From Spirochaetaceae bacterium (GTDB lineage: Bacteria; Spirochaetota; Leptospiria; Leptospirales; Leptonemataceae), in NCBI GenBank assembly GCA_002729885.1, contig PBUB01000018.1, positions 123,362 through 187,361 of the forward strand: a stretch of 64,000 nucleotides of DNA, read 5' to 3'. Positions 16,950-25,922 of the stretch are shown in pieces (the first letter of the stretch is position 1; each line of letters opens with the position of its first letter). The position numbers and the translations under genes were made by a program. The notes under the pieces are model-generated. The model had not been told where the DNA came from. It was given only the letters and a program-made list of their open reading frames with translations, and ran no database searches.

Positions 16950-17688
16950 AGTCTGACTCCTCTGTATTATTGGTACAATCTGTTTAACGGCTGAGTACGC
17001 GAAGAGGTACAGTACTTTTTTATGTCGCAAAGAAAAAAGTGTAACCGTACAAAGTATTTTCTACGTCGCGCGCGAAAGTACTATACAATCGACGGTAGAA
17101 AGCATGTGTGATTGCTGCTCTTCGCTGGCTTTCGTTTCTAGATCGTTCGAGTCAGGTTCCATTTATAAGTCTCGATCCAGGGTCAGGCAAATGCCTCTGT
17201 ACTTAGCGAATGACGGGTAAAGCATCTGAATGTTCGCGAATACCGGTGCGAAGGGAAAGATACAGCGACCATGAGGCGTTTTCAATGGATCGCGGTACTT
17301 AGGCTCTGGCCTTCCGTATCTGAATCCTTATCCGTAAGAGGGAAGGCGGGAGCCCCAAAATTGCCCGGGCGGTGTGGCCACTTTCGGGAGGGACGCTTGA
17401 GGAATCCGTCTTAAAAAGGATTCTGTCCGGTTTCGCTGGCCGGACAGGCTAACCAGGAAGGAAGGGTAGGGGTATTGCTTCAGCAGGGCAGGACTGGATT
17501 GATTCGGCTAAGTTTTCCTTTCTGCCACAAAAACTCCCTGAAATCGTGCAAAAAGAGGTCTATCCTTGCAAGGTCGGACGACCTAACCGTCCAATTCTGT
17601 TACTCTAATACCCGAATCCATGGCAGGGCACCGCTCTGCTTTTCGGGGGCATGATGGGATGTGTTCAATAGAAAAGGGAAAGGAACGA
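16950..17688. other. 740-bp non-coding stretch with inverted repeats and hairpins
   Basis: No open frame with gene-like features is present on either strand. Upstream of the small minus-strand gene, AGTACTTT (17011-17018) and AAAGTACT (17075-17082) form an inverted repeat. Within it TTTTTTATGTCGC and TTTTCTACGTCGC are near-direct repeats. At 17423-17447 CTGTCCGG and CCGGACAG form a perfect 8-bp stem with a 9-nt loop. The stretch 17330-17470 is GC-rich with several short complementary arms, so a structured RNA is possible. It does not match the cores of SRP RNA, RNase P, tmRNA or cobalamin riboswitches that I can recognise. Confidence 0.5.
17423..17447. other. perfect 8-bp hairpin in the non-coding stretch
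   Basis: CTGTCCGG and CCGGACAG around a 9-nt loop. No T-run follows, so it is not a typical terminator. It may be a stem of a longer structured RNA. Confidence 0.5.
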
Positions 17689-18544
17689 TTGATATTGTTC
17701 GTATTCTGTACTGCTCTTTGCTCCTCTGCCTGCGTCACCGATTTTCCGGAATCCCCCCCTGGAATCGGATGCTGCTACGTTGCTTCTGGCAGACCTTGAT
17801 GGAGTGAACCAGCCATTTTCCGCCGCCTCTCCCAACAGTTTCGCAAATCTGGCGCTCTGGTTTAATGCAGATTCTCTGGCTCTAACGGATGGAGTCCCTG
17901 TGGCAAACTGGATCGATTCTTCCGGTCTGGGAAATGATGCCTTACAGGGAACAGCGGCCAGGCAGCCCATTTTCGAGACAGGGATTCTGAACGGTAGGTC
18001 AGCAGTGTACTTCGATGGAGTGGACGATGTGCTGGTATCCACGGATATCGAATTCAATTCCTATACATTCATTGTTGTGGCCAGGCATGAAAAGCCCTTT
18101 CCAGGAAGCGATTACAGAATGGATCTATTGACCAAACTCGGAAACGGTATCAAGAGTGCTGCCGTGTATTACGAATGGTCCTCTGCAGGTGAAAGCAAGG
18201 TAGGCCTGCGAAATAGTGTGGATGGAGGCTCCGAGTTCTTTGTTCGCGGCCTGGCCAATCAGAACCAGTGGTACATCATTTCAGCTACCTACGATGGAAT
18301 TGCCTCGCATCTTTTCCTGGACGGAGAACTGGTTGCCAATTCACCCATCAACGCCGGTTCTATAAATAATCATAATGGCCCTTTTCAGCTCACTCGAAGC
18401 AATGCCTTTGGACATATCTTCATGGGGCATATGGCCGAAGTTATAATGTACAGCGAAGCGCTTACGGACCTGCAGAGGGTTCGTGTGGAATGCGAGCTAT
18501 CTTTGAAATATAATTTGTCTGTTTCTCAGGGGTGTACACCTTGA
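17689..18544 (+). pseudogene. LamG/concanavalin-like lipoprotein interrupted by a frameshift at a C7 tract
   Basis: A TTG at 17689 with AAAGGA 4 bp upstream opens a lipoprotein signal (MILFVFCTALCSSACVTDF, lipobox SSAC). This frame stops soon after seven consecutive C residues at 17753-17759. The main frame continues from there to 18544 and encodes about 255 residues with a LamG/concanavalin A-like jelly-roll pattern: LALWFNADSL, VANWIDSSGLGNDALQ, AVYFDGVDDVLV, ISATYDGIASHLFLDGELV and MAEVIMYSEALTDLQ. Removing one C joins the two frames exactly. The break is therefore a phase-variation switch, a sequencing error or decay. Read alone, the downstream frame would have to start at TTG 17780 and lack an export signal. 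Homologues of the domain bind carbohydrate. Confidence 0.75.
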
Positions 18545-18610
18545 TTTGCCCTTCAGCCGCGGCGGCGAATCTCCTTCAAGACATATCCTCCGAAGGTTCT
18601 ACGTATCAAA

Positions 18611-19705
18611 TTATTTATCCACGGACCTGGAAATGTTTATCTTCTTGCGAAATTCACCTGGCACCATTCCCGTATGCTTCTTGAAAGCTGAATTGAATGC
18701 TGCTTTGGACTGAAATCCGGCCTCAAAACCAATGGCGAGCAAAGTGTAGTCCTTGTACACTGGATTCTGCATCAATCTCCTGGCTTCATTTACCCGGTAC
18801 TCATTCATGAACGTGAAGAAATTCCTGGAAAGGTCATTGTTGATTACCATGGATAGATGATGGGATGGGATTCCTGTGCGATCTGCTAAATCCTGGAGAG
18901 TGATTCCTTCTTCTTTAAAGGGTTTTTTCGACTCCATGCATTCTTTAAGAACCCGGAGGTACCGACTGGCATCCGAGGGTTTCAGGGATTGCTTTGCATA
19001 TTTCTTATGAGCTACATCTACAGGTTCCGATGAATGCCTCAATACCACGTGAACAAAAATGTAGGCCATGATCACCGAGGCCAGAGCTTCAATTGGATGA
19101 AACGGACGCGGTAGAATGTCCAGGAGAGCAAGGGCTGCGATAGCCAGATGAACAAACAGGTAGCAGATTATAGTGCATGCCAGAGTGAGCATAGCCGGCC
19201 CTACCGAGGAGCCGGTTTCCTTGAGGATCATTCGAATGGCATGCCCCAGATATGCGAAATTAAAGGAGACCGCGAGAATTACGTAGCTGGAAGTATACAG
19301 CGCCAAAAATCCCGAATGATTCAATATCGCCTCCCGGGATTGTAGCTCTGCATTATCCAGAAGAAATAAGATATGAACCAGAATGCTAGCCAGGGCAAAA
19401 AGGAAAGGGATGAGAAAGTGAGGGGCAGATGCCTTGCCACGGATTTGCGTCATGACAAACGAATGAAACAACGGAGAAACGAAAAAGCCGGCAGGAAAAA
19501 CCACGAAGGGTAGCGCGAGAACAAGGGTTGAACCTGAATAGAAGAGGTACTGGCCCCACAGGACTACAGAAAGAAGCGCAATGCATAGGCCAAGACTGGT
19601 CCGACCCATCCTCTGACCGGAACCGAAAAGCAGATAGATGGCCAGGACGGACGTTACTATCGGTGAGACAATAGTGAGATCCTGTAGAAAAGAGCTGCCA
19701 ATCAT
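18611..19705 (-). CDS. membrane-anchored AraC-family transcriptional regulator
   Basis: A 364-residue protein with about seven hydrophobic segments in the first 220 residues (for instance VTSVLAIYLLFG, VVLWGQYLFYSG, LALPFVVFPAGFF) and a C-terminal AraC/XylS DNA-binding domain (about 250-360). The domain holds two helix-turn-helix units: LQDLADRTGIPSHHLSMVIN and DYTLLAIGFEAGFQSKAAFN, then FKKHTGMVPGEFRKK, the family's closing motif. Such 7TM-AraC proteins are common in spirochaetes and Bacteroidetes and are thought to sense ligands or membrane state. It is convergent with the interrupted LamG-like lipoprotein gene, 66 bp apart. Its target is unknown. Confidence 0.88.
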   Translation of the reverse strand: MIGSSFLQDLTIVSPIVTSVLAIYLLFGSGQRMGRTSLGLCIALLSVVLWGQYLFYSGSTLVLALPFVVFPAGFFVSPLFHSFVMTQIRGKASAPHFLIPFLFALASILVHILFLLDNAELQSREAILNHSGFLALYTSSYVILAVSFNFAYLGHAIRMILKETGSSVGPAMLTLACTIICYLFVHLAIAALALLDILPRPFHPIEALASVIMAYIFVHVVLRHSSEPVDVAHKKYAKQSLKPSDASRYLRVLKECMESKKPFKEEGITLQDLADRTGIPSHHLSMVINNDLSRNFFTFMNEYRVNEARRLMQNPVYKDYTLLAIGFEAGFQSKAAFNSAFKKHTGMVPGEFRKKINISRSVDK

Positions 19706-19795
19706 GGGAAAATCCAGATCCTGGATTCATTTCGGAGAAGTTAGGACCCTCCATGCGAATCCTATTTCTTCCGTTGGTTTTTAGAGCGGCGCAGA

Positions 19796-19818
19796 CCGCG
19801 CTACAGTCTAGAGCGCGG
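19796..19818 (-). terminator. possible terminator hairpin after the ankyrin gene
   Basis: CCGCGCT and AGCGCGG form a 7-bp stem with a 9-nt loop, 30 bp past the stop of the ankyrin gene on the minus strand. A run of five A residues in the template follows about 15 bp later, which is distant for a classic terminator. Confidence 0.4.
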
Positions 19819-19847
19819 ATGCCAGCCTGAGCTGATATCCGCCTGCC

Positions 19848-20291
19848 TCACATCAAATAGTTCTTACCGGTTTTGTCTACCAGAAGTGGATCCCCGCCGG
19901 CAGCCCGGAGCTTCGCTGCAATTTCTCCAGTGCCGCTAAAGCTCTTACATAGATTTAGCGGAGTCACCCCGTCCCGATCCCGGCTGTTTGGATCGGCGCC
20001 CAGGTTAAGCAAGGCATCTACCAGATCCTCTCTTCCCAGTTCCACACAGAGATGCAGAGGAGTTCGCCCCATGGCATCCTTTATTTCTGCATCGGGTTTC
20101 CATCCGCGATCCAGGAGAAATTCGAGCATCGAAGCAGATACACTTTCCTGGCAGATCTCCAGGAGCATCTGGCCGGTGAGGTCATCTAACAGAGTCGGTT
20201 TTCGTTCAAGAATGGTGGTTACTTTCTCCAGATCATTTCGCAGGATGCTGCGTTTCAGGTTTCGAACAGAATGGAAAGAGAATAGAGGCAT
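19848..20291 (-). CDS. ankyrin-repeat protein
   Basis: A 147-residue cytoplasmic protein with about three ankyrin repeats. The clearest are DAMGRTPLHLCVELGREDLVDALLNLGADPN (about 68-98) and DRDGVTPLNLCKSFSGTGEIAAKLRAAGGDP (about 101-132); an imperfect one lies before them (MLEICQESVSASMLEFLLDRGW). Ankyrin repeats bind proteins. No signal peptide or additional domain is seen. It is divergent from the rpsU operon with about 185 bp between the starts, so the two promoters share that gap. The partner is unknown. Confidence 0.85.
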   Translation of the reverse strand: MPLFSFHSVRNLKRSILRNDLEKVTTILERKPTLLDDLTGQMLLEICQESVSASMLEFLLDRGWKPDAEIKDAMGRTPLHLCVELGREDLVDALLNLGADPNSRDRDGVTPLNLCKSFSGTGEIAAKLRAAGGDPLLVDKTGKNYLM

Positions 20292-20476
20292 GGACCAGAT
20301 TTCTGTCCTGATGGCATCTGTAATCGAAAATCCGGTATCAGGACATAAGACCGGAATTTTCGTTGACCTTCAAGGGTGGGGGAGAGCATCTGGCAGATCG
20401 GTCTTTTTGTGTACTCGCGGAAGGGGCGTTTTTCCGGGAAATCCCGAGATTTGTGTAGGAGTATTGAAGGAGGAGT

Positions 20477-20686
20477 ATGATAGGCGTTGTACTGAAAGAT
20501 GGTGAATCCATCGAATCCGCACTGAAGCGTTTCAAGAGGGAATGCGTAAATGCCGGCATCCAGTCGGAAATCAAGCGAAGAGAATTCTTCGAGAAACCCT
20601 CAGAACTGAGAAAACGCAAGATTGAAGCTGCAATCCGCAAGCGTAGAAGAAAGCAAGCCATGATGGCTCGCCGAGATCGCGGTTAA
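20477..20686 (+). CDS. rpsU: 30S ribosomal protein S21
   Basis: A 69-residue basic protein that matches S21 throughout: start [20 protein letters not shown], middle [18 protein letters not shown] and a strongly basic tail (RKRRRKQ). S21 joins the small subunit near the anti-Shine-Dalgarno end of 16S rRNA and helps initiation. A strong ribosome site, GGAGGAG, lies just before the ATG. It is the first gene of the classical macromolecular synthesis operon rpsU-dnaG-rpoD, here with yqeY inserted 24 bp downstream. Confidence 0.97.
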   Translation: MIGVVLKDGESIESALKRFKRECVNAGIQSEIKRREFFEKPSELRKRKIEAAIRKRRRKQAMMARRDRG

Positions 20687-20710
20687 TACACATCCATTTC
20701 GGAGGGTCCA

Positions 20711-21160
20711 ATGAGCTCCCTGGTAGAACGAATCGAATCGGATCTAAAAACGGCTATGAAAAGCCGGGATCAGGAAACTCTGGGCACCCTTCGTCTGTTA
20801 AAATCGGATATTCAGTATGAGATGACCAAGACCGGGGCCAAAGAGCTTTCGGATGCTGATACTGAGTCTGTCATAAAAAGAGCGGTGAAAAAGCGCCAGG
20901 AATCCATTGTGGATCTGGACAAAGCCGGTCGAACCGATGAGTCCGATCTGGAAAAGCGAGCCATCGAGAAGCTCAAATCCTATCTGCCAGAAGAGCTTTC
21001 TGAAGAAGCTATCGGCCAGGAAATTGACGCTGTGCTTTCTGCCAATCCAGATGAATCCAATTTCGGTAAGCTAATGGGTCAGGTCATGGGACGACTCAAA
21101 GGTAAAAACGCCGACGGCGCACTGGTTCGAAGCCTTCTTCAGAAAAAAATTGGCAATTGA
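20711..21160 (+). CDS. YqeY/GatB-like domain protein
   Basis: A 149-residue protein of the YqeY family. The sequence follows the family throughout: MKSRDQETLGTLRLLKSDIQ, then KKRQESIVDLDKAGRTD, EKLKSYLPEELSEE and FGKLMGQVMGRLKGKNADG. The fold is the C-terminal tRNA-binding module of GatB, and YqeY proteins are suspected to act on tRNA-dependent amidation or on tRNA binding, but no reaction is established. AGGAGGG-like sequence (GGAGGG, 20701-20706) precedes the ATG. The stop overlaps the TTG start of dnaG by 4 bp (ATTGA), so the two are coupled. Insertion between rpsU and dnaG is also known from other phyla. Confidence 0.92.
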   Translation: MSSLVERIESDLKTAMKSRDQETLGTLRLLKSDIQYEMTKTGAKELSDADTESVIKRAVKKRQESIVDLDKAGRTDESDLEKRAIEKLKSYLPEELSEEAIGQEIDAVLSANPDESNFGKLMGQVMGRLKGKNADGALVRSLLQKKIGN

Positions 21161-23247
21161 ATTCCCGGGAGCTTAAAGAGAGGATTCGTTCCTCTTTGCC
21201 CATTGAAACCTATATTGGTCGTTTTGTTACGCTCAAGCGCTATAATCGTTCTTATAAGGGACTCTGCCCCTTTCACAGAGAGAAAACTCCATCCTTCACT
21301 GTTACTCCTGATAAGGGAATCTATCACTGCTTTGGCTGTGGCCGAGGAGGGGATCTATTCGCTTTCGTAATGGAATACGAAGGCGTGGATTTCCGGGAAG
21401 CTATCGAAATCCTGGCCCGTGCTGCCGGCATCGATATTAGCAAGCTGCAAAAGAATGAAAAGAAGGATCCTGCCTACGATCTTCTAATGCGAACTGCAAG
21501 ACTCTACAACGAATATCTAACTGGCTCCGGTGGAGAGCCGTATCTGCGATATCTCAAGAGCCGCAAGATTGGGGATGATGCGATTTCGCGCTACCAGATT
21601 GGAGCAAGCCCGGACCAATGGCAGTTTTTGCTGGAAAAGTTTCCGGATGAGCTTCAGACCATGGAAAGGATTTCCCTGGCCAGAAAATCAGAGAAATCCG
21701 GAAAACATTTCGATTTCTTTCGCGGACGAGTGATGTTTCCCATCCGCGATGCCGGTGGTCAGGTAGTGGGGTTCGGTGGTCGCGTTCTTCCAGGAAGCGA
21801 CAATCCGGCCAAGTACATGAACAGCCCGGAATCTCCGGTATTCCAGAAAAGCAAGGTTCTGTATGGACTATTCGAAAACATGTCTTCCATTCGCAAAGGA
21901 AGAGCGGCCATTGTTACGGAAGGTTATCTGGATGTAGTGGGGCTGTCAGAAGCAGGTGTGGATACTGCTGTGGCTCCTCTGGGCACCGCTCTGACGGCGG
22001 ATCATGTACATCAACTGAAGCGTTATGCAGATCATGTTACTTTGATGCTGGATGGCGATGCAGCGGGTCGCGAGGCCGCCAGGAAAGGGGCTCAGCTATT
22101 GATAGGTCAGGGCTTTCAATCCAGCCGGATGTTTTTTCTGCCCACCGGCATGGATCCCTTTGATCTTTCCAGAAAATATGACGGCCGGGCTATTCAGGAA
22201 TTCCTGGAATCTTCGATATCCAGTGATAGCTATCTGATCTTTTACACATTGTTTCCTGACGTTCTGGGCCGGGCCTTCCAGAAGCTGGCCGATCCAGAGA
22301 AGCCATCGGAATTAACCCTGGGAATTCGTGCTTTGATTCATGATCTTAGATTTGATGAGCCTCCGGGCCTGGAAGAAAAGAAGGCAGCTGTTGAGCGTTT
22401 TCAAAAGCTCTATACAGAAATCGAAGATTCTATTATCCGCGAATTCTATGCCCAGGAAGCGGCGCGTATTCTGTCCATTGAAGTAGGTGGCCTGATTCAA
22501 CAGCTGAAGCAGCGAGCCGCTTCAGCCCCTGCAAATCGAGGAAATGTCGGGGCAGCACAGAGCGGGGGACAGGGCAGGGATAATCCACCGAGGCAGCCAG
22601 CTGCGGGAACAGGCGGCATTGGGATAATGGGAAGTTCCGGTAAATCCGGAATTGCCGATGCACCGGCTCCCAGAAGAACGGCCGGCCCGGAAGAAGGTGC
22701 CCACCGAGCCAATCCTGAGTTGTCCAGGATTCACGATCATCTCATTCGCTGTGAACGTTCCTTGATGGTAAAGCTTCTAACCTCAGCAAGTTTTCTTTCT
22801 GGCTATCTTACCGAATTGCGAGAGCTGGATTTTGAGGACGGAGATTCCGAAATATTATGGAGAGTACTGGAGGACAGGTTTCTCAGCGGTGAAGGATGGG
22901 ATGAGGATGTTTTGATTCATTCGAATCTGCCCAACCGGGTGATGCAGTCCTTCAGCGGTCTACTGGCTGCAGATGGGACCCAGGAGCGTAAAAATGCCGA
23001 TTCCGAGGACACATTCAGGGAATTGCTGCTCCATCACCGCATCCTGCGTTCTAAAAAAAAGATGTCAGAAATCCGGGGGCAAATGGTAGTGGCCGATGAG
23101 GTCGAACAGTCCTACCTTTGGGAGAGGTACTCTGCCCTTTTGAAAGAGACTAAAAACCTGGAATTCCAGCTGCGGAGCCAATCCGCACAAAACCCTAAAA
23201 ACTCCACCCCCAGGGGTGAATCTGACCCGCCCGGGGTCGAAAATTAA
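21157..23247 (+). CDS. dnaG: DNA primase
   Basis: Makes RNA primers for the replisome. The 696-residue protein starts at TTG 21157, overlapping yqeY. The CHC2 zinc domain has Cys37, His40, Cys58 and Cys61 (LCPFHREKTPSF, YHCFGCGRGGD). The catalytic core follows (HFDFFRGRVMFPIRD, VVGFGGRVLP), and TOPRIM has Glu in VTEGYLDVVGL and the metal motif LMLDGDAAGRE. The C-terminal helicase-binding domain (about 530-690) is preceded by a low-complexity linker of about 70 residues rich in Gly, Ala and Pro (around 450-520). That linker is longer than in model primases and may be flexible. Cotranscribed with rpsU and rpoD. Confidence 0.96.
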   Translation: MNSRELKERIRSSLPIETYIGRFVTLKRYNRSYKGLCPFHREKTPSFTVTPDKGIYHCFGCGRGGDLFAFVMEYEGVDFREAIEILARAAGIDISKLQKNEKKDPAYDLLMRTARLYNEYLTGSGGEPYLRYLKSRKIGDDAISRYQIGASPDQWQFLLEKFPDELQTMERISLARKSEKSGKHFDFFRGRVMFPIRDAGGQVVGFGGRVLPGSDNPAKYMNSPESPVFQKSKVLYGLFENMSSIRKGRAAIVTEGYLDVVGLSEAGVDTAVAPLGTALTADHVHQLKRYADHVTLMLDGDAAGREAARKGAQLLIGQGFQSSRMFFLPTGMDPFDLSRKYDGRAIQEFLESSISSDSYLIFYTLFPDVLGRAFQKLADPEKPSELTLGIRALIHDLRFDEPPGLEEKKAAVERFQKLYTEIEDSIIREFYAQEAARILSIEVGGLIQQLKQRAASAPANRGNVGAAQSGGQGRDNPPRQPAAGTGGIGIMGSSGKSGIADAPAPRRTAGPEEGAHRANPELSRIHDHLIRCERSLMVKLLTSASFLSGYLTELRELDFEDGDSEILWRVLEDRFLSGEGWDEDVLIHSNLPNRVMQSFSGLLAADGTQERKNADSEDTFRELLLHHRILRSKKKMSEIRGQMVVADEVEQSYLWERYSALLKETKNLEFQLRSQSAQNPKNSTPRGESDPPGVEN

Positions 23248-23265
23248 GTTCTGGAGAAGCTGCGT

Positions 23266-25059
23266 ATGGCAATCGAAGATCTTCCCGAAATACAGAAGAT
23301 TATTTCCATTGGTAAAGCAAATGGAGAAATTACCTACGACGAGATCAACGAGTACCTACCCGAAAAGATCGTCAATTCCGAGCGCATTGAAGACGTTTTC
23401 ACTTTGCTCAATCAGCTCGGAATCGAGGTTGTAGAAGAATACTCCAGCCGAATGGAAGATGAAGTGGCTGTGGGAGCCCCGGTAGTAAGAGAGGCTCCGG
23501 TACCGGTCCAGGCTGCCAACGGCGCCGCCCCGGCCCCCAAACCGGCCAGGAAGAAGAAGGAAAGCAGTAGTTCTTCCAGCGATGATCCAATCCGTCTCTA
23601 TCTAAAAGAGATTGGTAAGGTTTCTCTGATCTCCGGTGACAAAGAAGTCTTTCTGGCTCGCCGGATTGAAAACGGAGAAAAGATCATTGAAGAAACGATT
23701 CTTGGTTCCTCCTTATTGCGAGCCAACTTTGTTAAGCTAACGCCCAAGATTCGTTCGCGAAAGATCAAGATCTCCGATGTAATATTTGCCAATAAGGCTT
23801 ATTATCTGAGCCAGGATGAGCTGGAGAAACTGGAAAAGCTCTTTTTCGAGCAGATGGAAATCATCAATCGAGAAGAGAAGAAATACCAGGAAGCTCAGAC
23901 CAAGCTCAAGAAATACACCGATGGCTCCAAGAAATGGAGAGAGTTCAAGCAGAAGGTGGATGAGTCCAAGGCCATCATCGATGAAGCGGTGCGCAAGCTC
24001 GGTGTTTCGCAAAAGGAAATCCAGAGAATCTCTCAGAAAATCAAATCCATGGTCTTTAGAATCAAAGAGATTCAAAGACATTTCCTGGCGATTAAAGCTC
24101 GCTACGGCAAAGACATAAAAGAAATCAAAGGCTTTAATCGGTTCATCGAAAAGAATGAAGAACTGGATATGATCGAACAGGAGATGGGAGTACCTATCGA
24201 TGAAGTTCGAGAAGTAATAAAAGACATACGAAACAATGAAAGAAAGCTTCGCCGTATGGAGCAGGATGCAGGTTCCTCCATTCAGGAAATCCTGCAATGG
24301 GGAGAATCCCTTACTAAAGGTGAACGAGAAATTGCCCAGGCCAAAAAAGAGCTAATCAAAGCCAACCTGCGACTGGTAGTTTCCATCGCAAAGCGCTATG
24401 CCAACCGTGGAATGCAGTTCTTCGATTTGATCCAGGAAGGTAACATCGGACTGATCAAAGCCGTGGACAAATTCGAATACAAGAAAGGGTATAAGTTCTC
24501 CACTTATGCAACCTGGTGGATTCGGCAGGCCATTACTCGAGCTATCTCTGATCAGGCTCGCACCATTCGAATTCCGGTACACATGATCGAACAGATCAAC
24601 AAGGTAGTGCGGGAAACCAGGATGTTCCTTCAGGAAACAGGCCGGGAGCCCACCAACGATGAAATCGCAGAGCGTCTGGGCTGGCCTGTGCAGCGTGTCA
24701 AAGCTGTGAAGGGTGTGGCCAAAGAGCCTATCAGCCTGGAAGTGCCAGTGGGATCCGAAGAGGATTCTGAACTGGGAGATTTTATTCCAGATACAGAAGT
24801 GGAAAGCCCCATGAATCAGACGGCCAACCGATTGCTGGCCGAGCAAATTCGAAGTGTGCTAAATACCCTTCCGGCCCGGGAACAGAAGGTTCTTCGCATG
24901 CGTTTTGGTCTGGATGATGGTTATTCGCATACCCTGGAAGAAGTGGGATATGTTTTTCAGGTAACCAGGGAACGTATTCGACAGATTGAAGCCAAGGCCT
25001 TGCGTCGACTGAGACATCCGTCCAGAAGCAAGAAGCTAAAAGATTACATCGATTCCTGA
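23266..25059 (+). CDS. rpoD: RNA polymerase primary sigma factor RpoD (sigma-70)
   Basis: The housekeeping sigma factor, 597 residues. Region 1.1 (first 70 residues) is followed by a low-complexity acidic and Pro/Ala linker (about 75-105). Region 1.2 ([17 protein letters not shown]) comes next. The core region 2 holds [37 protein letters not shown] and [14 protein letters not shown], which melt and read the -10 element. Region 3 (HMIEQINKV) and region 4 ([31 protein letters not shown]), which reads the -35 box, complete it. GGAG lies 9 bp before the ATG. It is the last gene of the rpsU operon and is followed by a strong hairpin. Confidence 0.98.
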   Translation: MAIEDLPEIQKIISIGKANGEITYDEINEYLPEKIVNSERIEDVFTLLNQLGIEVVEEYSSRMEDEVAVGAPVVREAPVPVQAANGAAPAPKPARKKKESSSSSSDDPIRLYLKEIGKVSLISGDKEVFLARRIENGEKIIEETILGSSLLRANFVKLTPKIRSRKIKISDVIFANKAYYLSQDELEKLEKLFFEQMEIINREEKKYQEAQTKLKKYTDGSKKWREFKQKVDESKAIIDEAVRKLGVSQKEIQRISQKIKSMVFRIKEIQRHFLAIKARYGKDIKEIKGFNRFIEKNEELDMIEQEMGVPIDEVREVIKDIRNNERKLRRMEQDAGSSIQEILQWGESLTKGEREIAQAKKELIKANLRLVVSIAKRYANRGMQFFDLIQEGNIGLIKAVDKFEYKKGYKFSTYATWWIRQAITRAISDQARTIRIPVHMIEQINKVVRETRMFLQETGREPTNDEIAERLGWPVQRVKAVKGVAKEPISLEVPVGSEEDSELGDFIPDTEVESPMNQTANRLLAEQIRSVLNTLPAREQKVLRMRFGLDDGYSHTLEEVGYVFQVTRERIRQIEAKALRRLRHPSRSKKLKDYIDS

Positions 25060-25091
25060 TCCGGAGTCTATCGTAGCTATTAAGGTCCCAC

Positions 25092-25121
25092 GCACATCCC
25101 GGTCCAATGGCCGGGATGTGC
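25092..25121 (+). terminator. hairpin after rpoD, probable terminator
   Basis: An 11-bp perfect stem (GCACATCCCGG and CCGGGATGTGC) with an 8-nt loop lies 33 bp past the rpoD stop. The T-tract after it is weak (ATTAGAT), so it may act with Rho or as an mRNA stabiliser. Confidence 0.65.
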
Positions 25122-25265
25122 ATTAGATGACCGTGGTGTGTGCCCGGTAAGTCTGTTGTAATCCAGCTTCTGACTCTGACTGCAATATTTGCACTGGCTC
25201 TTGGCCGGATTCGCAGACTTCATTTGATAGAATCGGCTGCACAATCCGGCTGGAAAACCAGCGTC

Positions 25266-25778
25266 TCAGTTTTCGCTGGTGGGTGCCGGTTCTTCTGCCG
25301 TGGCATCGGATCGGTTTTTTTCGATCATAGTAAACAGGTCCACTCTCCAGCCATCCGAAGTCTTTACCAGAGGGAATTTTACCATATCTTCATTTAAAAT
25401 ATGGCATTCTACCATCTCGGCATCCGGAGCAGGCTCATCGCACTTCACTTTATCGGATAGGGCGGATAGATCTTTGCGAAGGTCATCCACTTCATTTTTT
25501 TCTGCATTCTCCGGGCTCTGTTCGGCCGCAGCGATTATTTTCATGGCCACCGCTACCAGTAGCTTGCTCTTGAAGGTAACAAAATCTCGGGCCTTACTTT
25601 CATCGTTGTTGGCAATTGCCTGGAGAAAACCCTGCATCACTTCCCCGGGTGCAAGACCGTCAGGTTCTCCACCGCAATGAACGGCTCCGAATACGGATAC
25701 AAGCAGAATGCCGGTGAGTGCAGAGGCACGTACCGATTGAAATATGGTTCTTTTAAAATGCATGAGGCGATACACCAT
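25266..25778 (-). CDS. lipoprotein with a DUF4878/NTF2-like domain
   Basis: The start is placed at ATG 25778, preceded by GGAG four bases upstream; the frame is open to 25931 but that part lacks gene character. The signal peptide ends in FGAVHCGG (His before Cys, a relaxed lipobox). The mature region begins GEVMQGFLQAIANNDESKARDF, a helix typical of DUF4878 and other NTF2-like envelope lipoproteins. It continues with an acidic Glu/Asp-rich middle and a strand pattern (LVKTSDGWRVDLF) that closes such domains. No catalytic residues are recognised. It is divergent from another lipoprotein gene, and the shared 144-bp gap holds the promoters. Confidence 0.65.
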   Translation of the reverse strand: MVYRLMHFKRTIFQSVRASALTGILLVSVFGAVHCGGEPDGLAPGEVMQGFLQAIANNDESKARDFVTFKSKLLVAVAMKIIAAAEQSPENAEKNEVDDLRKDLSALSDKVKCDEPAPDAEMVECHILNEDMVKFPLVKTSDGWRVDLFTMIEKNRSDATAEEPAPTSEN

Positions 25779-25922
25779 GACACTCCGCGGATTGTAAAGT
25801 GAATAATAGGGTTCCGTGAATATTCGAAGGGCCGGAAAAATCCATGAGATTGGCCGGGACTGAGGTCGCCATATAACAAAAAGGTATGTGACACAGGGAG
25901 AGGGGTTTTTAAAGTTCCTTCT

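Noticed and set aside
17210..17400. Cobalamin riboswitch suggested by ACCGGTGCGAA near 17250 and a GCCACT near 17380
   Set aside because: The conserved B12-box and the order of the stems do not fit, and no vitamin B12 gene follows.
24118..24300. Insertion sequence or prophage genes anywhere in the window
   Set aside because: I searched for transposase DDE patterns, integrase motifs and phage structural genes on both strands and saw none; the island at 2257-9664 has no recognisable transposase.
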